This document shows positions 45,004 through 56,775 of a stretch of DNA of 64,000 bases, in pieces; the first letter of the stretch is position 1, and each line of letters starts with the position of its first letter. The stretch is taken from NCBI GenBank assembly GCA_038030265.1, contig CM075943.1, positions 38,750,001-38,814,000 on the forward strand, read 5' to 3'. The position numbers and the translations under genes are program-made. A model generated the notes under the pieces. It saw nothing but the letters and a program-made list of their open reading frames with translations, did not search any database and was not told where the DNA came from. Origin of the DNA: Corythucha ciliata (lineage: Eukaryota; Arthropoda; Insecta; Hemiptera; Tingidae).

Positions 45004-45363
45004 TCAACGCGGTTTAATAGAAATGTCCTCTGCTGCCTTTTCCTTTTCGGCGTTGAATATCATTTTGCTATGAAGATTTGCTGTTTTTTCAAGGCTGTGA
45101 TTGATTTTTGAACGAATCAAAACTTTTCCATTTTCATCGGTCATGATATTAGGAACTGTCAGTTCCTTGCCGTTTTCACTAAACACCGACACTATTTTGA
45201 CTGGATACCATTTTATGCTCGAAAAACAGAATCGCTCAACTGACCAGCGTAAACTGAATATTAAACATTTAAATAATCCCGGCCTTTTGACCATCCTGAT
45301 GAAAAACTGGTGAAGACTCCTAGTACGTAACACTATAAATTTATAGGTACCTACTAATGTCAA
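45004..45363 (-). CDS. Candidate coding segment, unidentified
   Basis: A 119-codon minus-strand frame ends at TGA 45004-45006. The C-terminal 69 residues are coding-like and charged: KWYPVKIVSVFSENGKELTV, PNIMTDENGKVLIRSKIN, HSLEKTANLHSKMIFNAEK, ending DISIKPR. The N-terminal part is less convincing; an acceptor-like TTTTTCGAG near 45220 may mark the true exon start. Family not recognised. It could be a last exon or a retroposed fragment. Confidence 0.3.
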   Translation of the reverse strand: MTLVGTYKFIVLRTRSLHQFFIRMVKRPGLFKCLIFSLRWSVERFCFSSIKWYPVKIVSVFSENGKELTVPNIMTDENGKVLIRSKINHSLEKTANLHSKMIFNAEKEKAAEDISIKPR

Positions 45364-47700
45364 TTAAATGATGGGTGGGTGATTTTTTCGATAAAACGTG
45401 TCTCACTGATCGGGGTTGTCTCGTGTTTACTCGAGGACCTGAACGTGCCGGCCGGATTCTCTACCGGCTTTCAGCCTCGCGAGTTTCAATAATTTTTGTC
45501 CCTCTCTCGTTCTCTCATATTCGAAGGAGGAACCCCCGCATAGAATATTCCGCGTCTACCCTACGGGAGGACGCCCAAACTTACGTGTAGCGCGGGTTTT
45601 ACCCTACCCAACAAAGGGGAGTAAACTTGTTTTTCACTGTCCCTTCGGAGTATCGGCTGGTGGATTTCACCAAGGGAATTGGCTTCCCCAACCAATCAGC
45701 AATGCGATGTTGGCTTAGTTGTTTGTTTTTTTAAACCAATTTTATAAATAATTCCGGGGTTCTAATCTCTCCGTAACTTTTTTTTTTACTTATCCGACAA
45801 ACCACGGAGGATGTTAACTTTTTACCAGACAAACGATCACGTAAAACGGTTATACAGTCCTAATCAAATTTAATGGCACAAAGGAGAATTCCAGTCTTTT
45901 ATAAGCAACTCGATTTAAGAGAATCATCGGCAGTGGTGGGTGCAGTTTTACGGGCTATAATTCTCAATTTTCGTTTTCTACTAGGCAGATGTCCCAGCTC
46001 TTGTAAACAGAACGGTAAATCATCAACTTTGGAATTCACTTGCTTGCTATTATACATCCTGTGCGCCGGATAAAACATTTCAAGAAGTAAACTTTGACGC
46101 AATTCAAATGAGGTTTATGCCTGAAAAAGTCAACAACTTCTCGTTTTCCCCGCAATTTTCTTCGTATAATAAGCCAACCACCAACGATTTATGCCACCTG
46201 CGAACTACTCTGAATAGCGTCATTTTTTTAATTATTGTACACTCCACCCGTCTATTCTGCGTTCACTGGGTTGTTTAAATATTAATTTATAGATTTTTGT
46301 GTGCGCTAAGGGGCTTTTCCACCTCCGGCGGGAGGAAAAAAAAAATGAAACTGGTGCTCCTTATTTACATAAAAATACGAATCTGGTAGACGGCAGTTGT
46401 TTGCATAATGACTTCATCCTTACAGAGAAACCTAGGAAAGATATTAAACTGCCGTTTATTGCCTCTCTTCCTACTCGCTGGATTCCTGATTAAAAGATAA
46501 AAAAATGCGTCCATTTCAAATTTTCGTCTCATCATCCCTTGAGGGCGGTATTCTCGGAATTAATTTCTTTGTAATTGCGAAAAAGTTGTACGCTAGTTGC
46601 TTAAATTACAACCACCCCGCCAACAGCACTAGACAATTTGTCGACTGTTGTCGATAATGTAAAAAAGCGATTTTCGCCTGTAGAAAAGCGTTAATATTGC
46701 CTGTTTAACGCAAACAGAACGCGTTTTTTTTTTTTTTTCGTTCTATATTTTTAAAGCAGTCTAATTGCGCTTTTAGTCGTTCCAGTCAGTGAGTAAATAC
46801 ACGCGCGGTCAGCGATTTATTTCCCCCCTCCTCGCAAATTCGACGCTCCATGTTTAAAGAGACCGAAAATGGGAAATGAGTGGAAAAGTGCCCGACCGAA
46901 TGTTGATATTGATGTCTCCCCCTCCTTGGCCAACGTTGCCACTGGTCGCAGAATTCTACATATGTATGTAGAGCCCTCAGTATATACGGCATTTTACCTC
47001 TCTATAACACACTCCTCCCCCTCCTTATTACCCTCAAAACACCCCCCTCCCTTAATGACAAATGATAGACGGCTTTGACAAACTCTCAGTCATTTAATCT
47101 ATTGAGTCACATCAGATTGTTCCCTCTAGCTCTTAGCTATCAACTTGGTCATATGCAGTCGTCACTGAGTGGCAAAGAGTGGCTGATACACCGAGCTCCG
47201 AAGAATTAAACGTCATTAATCGCCTTGCATGTATGGGAGGGGGCTCTTAAAAGACCTGGTTTACCGTCTATTGGACGATTTACTAAAATTCCAGGTTCAT
47301 GGATCTTCTACTGTAATAATCCGTAAAACGCAACAGGAGTTGAAGCCAGGCGTGGATGCAATTGAGGTGAGGGGTGGAAGGTGGGAAGGTCCGATTACTG
47401 AGATTTTCAAATACGTATAAGGCATCTGCGTGATAGCCGTGGATTAAATAGGCCCTCCCTAGGACACCTCCCAAACTCCAGCGGGGGGTTACTGGAGGGT
47501 GGTCACCCCACCATCACAAATTTTGGAGTAATTTTCTCAAAGTTATACCAGTATGAGCCAGATGTGCAGGTTAAATTATGAGTCCTTCGTACTACGCTCA
47601 ACAGAGAAATGCAGGCGCTCTTACGATATTCGCGACAGAGTGGCGTCGAGATTTTCCTTGGGCTGTTAATTCACCTGTCACGGGAAAATTGGGGTGGTCC
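45364..47700. other. Gene-free stretch
   Basis: Scattered degenerate repeat phrases (46500-46780), homopolymer T runs (45778, 46726). No supported gene or element. Confidence 0.45.
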
Positions 47701-47784
47701 CGGAGAATGAGCCTCGTGAAGATGAAGAGACCACCTCCATATGCGTCAATCAATGGGTCATTTTTTTTTTATAAAGAGTTTCGA

Positions 47785-48010
47785 TTTGAGCCGACGCAGC
47801 CGGTATGCAGGCCAAAACGCACCTGAAGGGTCGTCAGCGCCCGCGCGTGGCCGAAAATGAGCGTTTCACATTGTCATTGTTGGTTTCGACAGATTTTATC
47901 GACTTTATATACTAAACCGACCCCGGTCGGTATGCACGTTTTCCACCATAAAGCCACTGAGTAGCCGCCATCAGCGCCCTCTCAAATTGACCAAAAATGA
48001 GCAGGACACC
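47785..48010 (+). repeat. Imperfect duplicated segment
   Basis: GAGCCGACGCAGCCGGTATG with CGTCAGCGCCC and CGAAAATGAGCG is echoed by AACCGACCCCGGTCGGTATG with CATCAGCGCCC and CAAAAATGAGC about 130 bases later. Non-coding. Confidence 0.5.
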
Positions 48011-49565
48011 TATATGCGGTAATAGTCCAGTCAAATTAGGCTTTTACCCTGATAATTACCGGTCACCGATGCTAGGGAGTCCCAGGACCCCAGAAGTACC
48101 AGAACGCATAAATTATCGTTTTCAGGAGGCAAAATGGTAAGTTTTTTGATAGAAAATCTAGAATATCGGGCATCGAAATTTTTAACCGTGGCGGAGGGGC
48201 TGGAAAAAGTTGGGTAAGCTAATGGAAAGAAGGTTGATGGCCTGAAATGAAGCTCACGGAGCATAGATTAGTCGGAAACAGGTGATTTTAAGACTTTCAA
48301 CATTTTAGAAAAAAAGTCCCGAAGGGCTTTATCGTGCTCCGTATTGGTCGTGGAAAACCAATGTATTCACGAAAGGCGTAGGAAATTTAATAAATGTTCT
48401 GTACGAGAAGGATTTCCTCTAAAACCACTCGTTTAGAGGATGTTTGGAAAAAAAAAAAAACTGATAAAATGACCCAAAAATCGTGGTTTTTGGACTGCCA
48501 AAAGTTTTGCTTAGCGTTTCAGAGGTTTCATTTTTCTATCGAAAACTTTCGATAGAAAGAATGCCCCAGCATGCTGGCTGTCAAATAGAGTGCATGACTA
48601 CTATGAATTTCGACTTTTTAGTTAATTGCTACTATGTATTCGACAAAAATTACCACTCAGTGTGAGTCTCTACTTTAATTTAGCCATTTCTGCACAAGAA
48701 TCCCTAATTTACTAATAACGCAATAGTAATAATCCCTACTAACGTACTACGTAAAAACGTACTAATAATCCCTAATTAACTGATAATTCTGTTCAACAGC
48801 CAGCTGCCGGAGCGATATCTTTTGATGCTTTGGTGAGCGTTCACATTCAGTTCCATTCAAAGGACCGCTTCACATGAGGCTTTAATGATTTTTAGCACGT
48901 TGAAAATCGCAAGGATCGTTTGAATAATTTTGATGGTGAAACCACTGAAAAGTAAAGCACTCTATTTTCTCAAAAATGGTCATGTCTGCCAAAAAAATCG
49001 CTTATCATTTTTTTTAAAAGCTCATGGGTAATTTTCATGAGTTTCCACCAAAATTTCCCAATAGAAACTTCAGAAGGACCGAAAACCTGAGTTTTTCCCC
49101 TTTAACTCGAAAAGTACGCGTTCTACGGCCCGTAAAACTGCTGGGTTTTCCTACAGCGGCGCAAAACGCTTAGCGAGCGCAGCGTGTTTTACATTTATTC
49201 CTAGAAACTACATGTTCACTTTTCAACTGGGAACAATTTAAATAACGCTGTGTGGAGTATTTTGCGCTTATAGGAAAATCCGGCTCAAAACGTTGAAGCG
49301 TTAAATTTCATTTAGAATTCAAACAATCCTCTACATTTATGGACCAGCTGATGATAGATTTCTCAACATGTAAAAATTCTGCACGATATCATGCATAAAG
49401 ACTCACTTTACGAAAAGGTGAGGCCAAGAAATTGGAATTCCTGGGGAGGGGGTAGCCTTTGTTATATCAGAGAATCGACAAATAAGCTTACCAACCACCG
49501 CTTGCAGGGAATCGTCGTGATATTCTCTCTATATTTCTTTAATTTAAAAATCAACTTTTCTGAAA
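48011..49565. other. Gene-free stretch with one inverted repeat
   Basis: An inverted pair at 49141-49170 (GGGTTTTCCTACAGCGGCGC) and 49253-49284 (GCGCTTATAGGAAAATCCGG) flanks about 80 bases, possibly a small MITE. Otherwise nothing supported. Confidence 0.45.
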
Positions 49566-49621
49566 TCCTGGGGGGGGGGTAGTTACCGCCATTACCCCCC
49601 CTCCCCGTTGATCCGCCCCTG
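49566..49621. mobile_element. hAT-like element end (fragment)
   Basis: G10 run, then CCCCGTTGATCCGCCCCTG. On the reverse strand this is CAGGGGCGGATCAACGGGG, a common hAT-type terminus. The other end is not seen. Confidence 0.4.
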
Positions 49622-50460
49622 CTATCGCTGGATCGCTAAAAAATGGCCCGAAACTTGCAACTCCGCAGAAATAAAGACCAGCAACTAGCAATTTTGTGAA
49701 AATAAATACCGCAGAAACTAACGATTTTTGAATGTTCTTACGTTCGAACGAGTGAACTTCCAATTTCGCGGATATTTAGCTCCAAAACGTTGCAATTTTG
49801 GTGGCTTCTCATCAGAATTTGAGGAGTTACTGGGATGGGCTCGCCCGGGTTCCGTGGTCACTGAAAAGAAACCCCGAAACTTGAAACGCACAAACAGAGA
49901 CCAGTAGCTAGTGACTCAAAATTGTCAATTTCACAGATTTTGAGCTCAGATGTGGTGTTATTTCATTGGAGACATTGGATGCTACGGTTGCCGCTATATC
50001 CCAGATTCTGCGTTCACCATGTAAAAACAGGACCGAAACTTGTGTACATTTGATGCCGTGAACTCGGTCATTCATACCTGAAACTTAAGATTTTGCAGGA
50101 ATTTAGCTCCGAATGATGTAATTTTGCCGCAACATTCACCAAGCTTTGGGACGATAGGCTAGGGAGACTGGCCTACGAAAGTATAGATACCAGAAACGTG
50201 ACATTTCGCTGATATTTGGATTTTGCAAATTTCAACCAGGGAACTTCCGATTTTGCAATGGTGTAATGTTGGGGCTATTCGTCATACTCTTGGATGCTAC
50301 CGTGGTTGCCTAGTCTGGCCGATTCCGCGGTCACTACAAAACTCACAATTTTTAGAATAAAGACTCGAGGTTTACAATTTCGCTGATATTTAGCTCCGAA
50401 TGATTTAATTTCATGGCTATTCATCTAGGCATGTTGGAGGTATCGGGTCTCGAGCCCCAT
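49622..50460 (+). repeat. Degenerate repeat, type D
   Basis: Phrases CGAAACTTGCAACTCCGCAG, AATTTCGCGGATATTTAGC, CCGGGTTCCGTGGTCACTG and ATTTCGCTGATATTTAGCTC recur. Collinear in part with 25420-25835. Confidence 0.65.
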
Positions 50461-52460
50461 GGCTCATTTTGTTGAGTTTTTGGCGCTATATAACAATACT
50501 ATAGTATGGGCATGTTCCTAAATTCACCACTTTGCTCACCGATGGATAAGGTTACAAAACTAGCACATGATAAATGTGAGGGAAGGCTCAATCACGATGG
50601 AAATTTTTACTCGTCTGTTGAATTTAGGAACTCTCTCTTTTATATATAAACGACAAATCTGGGGTTGTTTTCTGTTATAAAATTGCCATATCCATGTCAT
50701 GTTCATATTGAAATATGGATGGAGATGGAGTCAGCTAAGCTTCTTGTAAGTCTTTTTTTCTTTTTCATAGTAAGTTTCTTGGTAGCGATTCCAGTTTTGC
50801 ATTTTTTCACCCTCGCAAATTTTTAGAACCTGGGGCAGGGCCTGCGAATTATCACATCAAGAATCGAAATATATAAACGTTAAACGGGCAGTTTCCCGAC
50901 GTTATGGTGAGTTTCCTGCCCGGATGAAATGCTGAGTTTATTGGTAGAGCCACGTCAAATTTACATCAAAAGGAAGGTTAATAAGGTTTACGTCGCGTCT
51001 TTCCAGTCTGCCCTTTCTTGATCAGGCCACCTTCACCTTTCAAATCATTGTAGGAACGTGGAGGAGTAGTGGGGATGATGGGAAGGGGGGACTTGCCCCC
51101 TTTTTAAATCTTTTCGCGCCATCATAATTAGCTTCTGCTTTATCGACGCCTTTTTTATCCTTTCAAACCACCCCTTTCGTTTTACCTCATCATCATCACC
51201 ATCCAAACATGTACCGGCGATTTCTTAGTAACCTCCTTCCCACGCGCTCTAAAATTTGACGAAGAGTTGGGGCGTGATGAGTATTAAACGGGGGTGGTGT
51301 GTATGTGTGCGATGCGAATCCTCCGCGCCCCCCCCCACTTCCCTCACCCAAGAGATATCCGAGATGAACCGAGAGAGCAGTGAGTAGAGTAGATGAGTTG
51401 GTGGTGAGGAGGCTGCATAGAGAGGGTGGGATTGGATGCGGTGTAAGGGATTCACGAGGAGCTCGTATTTTCGCTTATTCTTTCCCCAGATTGGAAAGGT
51501 GATTTACGTCGCTCGCCCTGTTATTGTTTTTTTTTCTTTCTATTTGATACGTTTCATTTAGCGATGTACGAAAACTACGATCGAAACGGATTTGTATCAA
51601 ACAATATTATCCTGGTTTACGCGTTTTCTATCGTTCGACACACTACAAACCGGTGGAATTAAACCGTCGATCTCTTTTTCTCAAATTAAAGGTAAGAATT
51701 CTTTGGTTAAATACGACCCTCGATTTCTTTTTCATTCGCCACAAAGCTTTTCGTTCTCATTCCAAATCCTCCACCTCACCCCCTTACCAAACAGTAGCGT
51801 CCCCCCTCACCAGAATTTTGAATTGGCATTCGTTTTTTAGAATACAAGTATTTCACGTTTTTCCCCCTTTTAGTTAGTTGCCAGCTACTTTTAAAAGGGA
51901 TTCTTTATAAATTTAATTAGTCCTTTGTCATGTCAATGTCAAATTTTTTTCCGCGTTTTTTTGGTGCTCTTTCTCCTATTAACTCTTCCCAGCAACACGG
52001 GGCGTTCATTTTAATAAACAGGGTAGCTGTTCAACTTTAATGAATACCCTGCGAGGTGGGAGGAGGGGAGTTTTTCGTCTTTTGTTTTTATGAGGAATAG
52101 TGCTCACAAAACTGTAGTTTTTTTGTTGTTTCAAAGGCGATCATCTTTTTTTATGTTCATTGCGGATGAAAAAATCTGTTTTTCACTGGAATGAGTTTTA
52201 CGAGGAGTTCGAGAGTAATGTATAAAGGAGTTCCTTTTTGTTGCCTTTCTCTAGAACTCAATTTTTTGCCTTCAGAGTTTAACGTTTGTGCAAACTATAG
52301 GAACCATTTTTTACATCTTTTCATCCTTTCTTGGGCGGCGGAAAGGGGGAGATCATCAAGAGAGAGCTAATTTCGCCAATAAGCCAAATTCTAAAGTGAT
52401 GGGCACGAATGATGCTGAGTATCAAAACCCGATTGCTTGTATGATATGTCTTTCAATTAC
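50461..52460. other. Gene-free stretch
   Basis: Pyrimidine/purine-rich tracts at 51300-51350 and 51740-51800. A GTAAGA donor-like site at 51691 follows open but non-coding-looking sequence. No gene supported. Confidence 0.45.
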
Positions 52461-52462
52461 AG

Positions 52463-52488
52463 CAGGGGTGTCAAACATGCGGCCCGCG
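52463..52488. mobile_element. hAT-like terminus (fragment)
   Basis: CAGGGGTGTCAAACATGCGG followed by CCCGCG matches the CAGGGGTG start of many hAT elements. It abuts the gypsy RNase H fragment. No partner end was found. Confidence 0.55.
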
Positions 52489-52491
52489 TTT

Positions 52492-52979
52492 TTTTTCCTC
52501 CCAACCATACCGCACTAACTCGAAAACCTTGCTCAAAATCCTGTCCTTACGCGTCATTACTCTAATCTTAATCTTCGGGAGATTCAGCTTCCATTCCTCT
52601 TCCACCAAATTAACATAATCAAACTCTTCTTCTTCACCGACGGTCGAAGGAACGTTCCTAAATCGGGAAAGAAAATCTGCCCTATTATTTTGCTCTTTTA
52701 CGTATTCCAAACAGTAATCCAGTCCCGAAATAAAAAATGCCCATCTCTGCAAACTCCCTGATGCCATTTCTGGAATTCCCTTATTCTCCCCGAAAAGCGC
52801 CAGCAGGGACTTATAATCAGAAAGCAGGGTGAACTTGTTACCTTTCGAATACTGGAAAATTTTCTTCACTCTCCAATACAGAGCCAACGCCTCTTTATGT
52901 ACTTTGGCGACAGGATTTTTCTTTTCAGATGCAGTTAACTTGGAACTGTAACAATACAAGCCCGTAAAATTGTTAGTAC
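52492..52979 (-). pseudogene. Ty3/gypsy RNase H fragment
   Basis: The minus-strand open frame of about 160 residues starts YCYSSKLTASEKK, continues KEALALYWRVKKIFQYSKGN, FTLLSDYKSLLALFGENKGI, SLQRWAFFISGLDYCLEY and KEQNNRADFLSRF. This is the C-terminal RNase H/connection region of a Ty3/gypsy element of a lineage different from the one at 1-2250 (LLSDYKSLLALF versus LLTDQQALSFVF). No RT or integrase adjacent. The end at GWEEKK is where homology stops. Confidence 0.82.
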
Positions 52980-54900
52980 CTTACAGCGAAAAGAAACTAT
53001 AGGATTTTTTATTGCGGATAAAGTGATCGTTTTTGGTAACAACTTTTTCTAAGAATCTTCAAAGCTGAGTATCATTCTTTTTTTACAACCGCACATTTAA
53101 TTTTGTCCGAGATTTGGTCACCGTTAATTCAACTCGATAAACCCTGCAACGAGGACGTGTATCATTTTGCTAGTACGCCATTGAATATTAATTTAATCCA
53201 AAGACAACTAAATAAAAATAACTTCTAATTGTGTGCCACTGTAGCAACCGAATGTTATTGAATTTTACGCGTCAGCGTATAGGCTTACCCCTTTCTCTAC
53301 TCCATCGTTTCATCAATCCCCGTATTTCCAATAGGTATTTTCGAATTAAATCTCTCTCGCCTGCCTAATACCTTCCCTCTTCACGATTTAGCCTAATAGT
53401 CGGCACAGCAATTTGCGCTCGTACAATAATATATAGTCAAGAGCTGGGGTGCAAACTGTAAAGTAGGATCTAATCCGGAAAGCATTCGCCCTTTGAAGAG
53501 AGAACCTCATCCCTCATCGTAAACACACAGCACATACTGTACACATGGTGGACGTTATCAATTGGATGCAACGGGTCACGTTTTGAATTTTGAGCTAGGC
53601 ATCCTTGAAACACTATCGAGGAATAACTGAATATCTGACGAACGAAAGGATTTTCGCTATATCAACTCATTGGTTTGGTGTTATCACGTGAAGTTTGGAA
53701 AAACAAAGACCTAACAAAGCCCCCTACCAACCACCAACGGCTTTGGAAAAAACTGGTAGTTCTGGAATTTGAAATTTTTTTCTTCACATTTCCTGCGCAG
53801 ATCGGATATATTGCCTGACGGAACTATGGTTGACGGGGGGGGGGGGTACTTGCCCCTGGCGGCACTTGAGCTCTGATTTTTTTTTTTTAAATCGAATAGC
53901 TGAAGAGGTCTTGAAAAATACATATTTCATGGGGTTTGATCCTTCCAAAAAAACAATACAAATTTAGATAATTTGATTTGCCGCTGAGGGCAAACGCCCC
54001 TTGGTACTAACACTGGTTGACACCCATTCGTATTCAGCTTCAACCCATCGAATGAGACCAGTCGAAGGATCAAGATCTTTAGGTTAATCATTTCCGTTTA
54101 GGTACTTTTACTTTTACTGGCCACTGAGGGCAAATGCCTCAGGGAGACTCTCATATTCGTAGTCAGCCATGAGCGTATCCAGTGGGGAGCTGGGGTGGGT
54201 AGTTGCCCTCTCCTAGACAACAGAAATTTCTGCCAAAAAGCAGTTTGGCCACCACCATGAAACCGACGAACGCACAGCGGTTTTTCAAGCGAATTCGAAT
54301 AAGATCTCATTGAAAACACGTGAGTTCGATGAGAGGGACTCCAGGAGCTCCAGGAGGAGTTGTGAGCAGGAGCTAATTGTGTTAAGGGTTAAGGCACATA
54401 CCTTCACTTTTTTTGGCTTGCCGGCACGATTACACATTTTTTTGTTAGAGAATCCAAAGCGAAGGGGTAGAAGCAAATAGACATAGGGGTGAGTGTTCAT
54501 GCCACCTGCCCTGCCCTGTTTATTCATCCATAATTACGGTGTTTTTTACCGTTTCGGACTCGTTTCCACGAGCCTCAAAAATGTTTCCAACAAACGTATA
54601 GGCCTAGTATTGCAGTGATGGCGACGAGTTTTTGTCTCTCCACTTAATTTTTTTAAAAACGGCAGAACCGTTTTTCGAAAACCTAAGTTTTCTGCACTGA
54701 AAAACTGATCTGAATTAACGTATAGACGTATAGGCCGTTCGGCATTCGCCACTATGGCTGATTCTCAATTTAAGCTCGGGCTTGTCCCAATGAACGGCCC
54801 AATAGCATGATTTTTCAAGTTTAGCCTCTAAGGACCGACAAAAACTGGAAATTAGTACTTCTTTCTTGTTGACCGTAAATGAGCGCAGTTCATCAATTTT
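52980..54900. other. Gene-free stretch with hAT-like fragments
   Basis: 53827-53856 (G11 then TACTTGCCCC) and 54169-54216 (ATGAGCGTATCCAGTGGGG, then GTAGTTGCCC) look like pieces of a hAT MITE. CGCTGAGGGCAAACGCCCC (53980) and CACTGAGGGCAAATGCCTC (54123) are a duplicated ~55-base phrase. No gene. Confidence 0.45.
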
Positions 54901-54919
54901 AGCCGTGAAATAGTATATT

Positions 54920-55062
54920 TCATAACGAGTACGGAAAGTGGAAAATATCGTGCGAGTGTTATTTGACGAGCGAGGCGCAGCCGAGCGAAGGCAATTACAC
55001 GAGCAACGATATTTTACTTTCCTACGAGTTGTGAACGCTATTGTTCGTACTACGTAAAAGAT
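54920..55062. mobile_element. Foldback MITE-like sequence
   Basis: ACGAGTACGGAAAGTGGAAA with ATATCGTGCGAG (54925-) is inverted as ACGATATTTTACTTTCC with TACGAGTTGT (to about 55032). The centre has the GCGAGGCGCAGCCGAGCGAA motif common in arthropod foldbacks. Limits approximate. Confidence 0.55.
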
Positions 55063-55210
55063 CTATTAATTTAATTCCAAACTCCAACTAAATCAATAAC
55101 ACTTGATCTTATATCTCGGATCACTCGAAGCCAATCTATAAGACAGTGAAGGAGCCCGTCAGCTGGTCCGCCTACAGCCTTCATAGACGGCTAAAGTGAG
55201 GTCAAAGTTT

Positions 55211-55239
55211 TCGTATCGTAACACCGTGTTACGATACGA
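55211..55239. other. 14-bp-arm perfect palindrome
   Basis: TCGTATCGTAACAC, C, GTGTTACGATACGA. No flanking element recognised. Confidence 0.7.
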
Positions 55240-56039
55240 TATGAAACCATATCGCAACAGTTCGAAAAAATGTCACTTTCGGAGGGGGTTCCAAGTGTGG
55301 AAAGAAGCTCTTTCGTTATAAGTAGTACGAAAAGAGATTTTTCTTATAATCATAGACACGCATAATGGGCGGGTTTTCTCAATTTTATTGATCTATGTTA
55401 TCCGTGAATCAGCGAGTTTTATCATTTATACAGGGTGTTCGGTAATTGGATGCTCAGAGAAAATATGGTGATAGTACACGTCATTTGCGATCAAGTTCAC
55501 TATTTGACGTTTTTCGAAATTCAGCTTTGCTTCCGAGATATAACTCATTTTGTGTATTTTCTACTAACCCCTATGTTTTTCCGATAAATGCCCTCCTCAC
55601 GCTCATCAACAGGTGCTAGGCTAAAAGTAAATAGCTCGTTGGAAAGAGCACAAAATTTCCTTTGTAATGAGCTATAAAATGGATAGAATGATCCGAGATC
55701 GACAGTGGTAGGGCAGGCGATTTCCGAAGGAAACTTGTTATTCGTATTTTCACACATTTTTCCTAGGCGATTTTCACCTTTCCGTCAAATAAAATTATTT
55801 TTTTCCATTCATGGGAAAAACTTCCTCATTTGGTGAGCTTTCAAATGACGTGCAACAATTGCTTGTTTCTTGGATTTCCCGAGGAGAAATGACGAATAAA
55901 CTAAAAAAACACAGACACGGAAGTCAAATTCATCGACTGTTTTCACTACTTCTTTTTCTCAGAAACTGCTCGCTGCCTGCTGATTTTCTGCTTCATGGAG
56001 GCGGGTTAACTGAAACCAGATCCTTTCATTTTCCAGCAG

Positions 56040-56334
56040 TTAATGAAAGACAATAAAATTGGAATTAGATGGATCTAATAGCGCCCAGTAGCGACACTGG
56101 AAGACCATCGAATCAGAGAGAATTCGAACGTTGTGCGAAGAGTTCAGAAATCGCCCTCGTAATCGAAGGTTTACGTGCCACGAGCGGAGTCAGGCGGTGG
56201 GTCCCTAATGCCTATTGTGCAAAAGGGAAGACGGTGGCCACTTTGAGCAATTATTATAAAATGTTATTCCTTCTTTTTTTTTCAAGTATTTGTCTTCCAA
56301 AATCCATCTAATTTCAATTGTTGTCCTTCATTTA
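56040..56334. mobile_element. Inverted-repeat segment in the foldback centre
   Basis: TTAATGAAAGACAATAAAAT with TGGAATTAGATGGATC on the left is mirrored by ATCCATCTAATTTCAATTG with TTGTCCTTCATTTA on the right, arms about 34 bases. May be a nested MITE or part of the host element. Confidence 0.55.
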
Positions 56335-56775
56335 AGGCTGGTTTCTTCATGGCGCGCCAGTGACCATGATCTAGTAGCTGGTGTCAGTTGACTGGCCCCA
56401 TGTAAACATCTGCTGGCGCCAGTCCCGTGCCAGTCCAGTAAAAAAAATTCCCGCCATTCGACTTACACTGGAAGTAGCCAGTGAGCATTCTAGGGTCTCC
56501 CACCCCAAAAAATGAACTGGTGCCATCTGCTGGTACCGTGTGAACGAAATTTTCATCCTCCAGTCCAGCATTCACTTATGATATCAGTCATTTTTACGCT
56601 TGTTATCTGATATCCATCGTTTTGAACTCTGCTGACTGGCACCGGTAACTTGAATCGTCTAAACGGACTGGCGCAAATCGACAGGCTCCAATAACTGATG
56701 CCTTTAGAAGCTTTTAGGCTCCAATAACAAGTGCCAGTCGACTGGCTCGCTTACTGGCATCGTGTAAACCAGCCG
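56335..56775. mobile_element. TIR element with TTA duplication, rich in CCAGT motifs
   Basis: AGGCTGGTTT to AAACCAGCCG, flanked by TTA at 56332-56334 and 56776-56778, as in PIF/Harbinger elements. The interior is packed with GCCAGT/ACTGGC motifs in both orientations (GTGCCAGTCGACTGGC at 56732-56747). 441 bases; no coding. Confidence 0.7.

Noticed and set aside
51592..51840. Open frame ending near a GTAAGA donor
   Set aside because: Overlapping open frames in an AT/CT-rich tract with no protein-like pattern.
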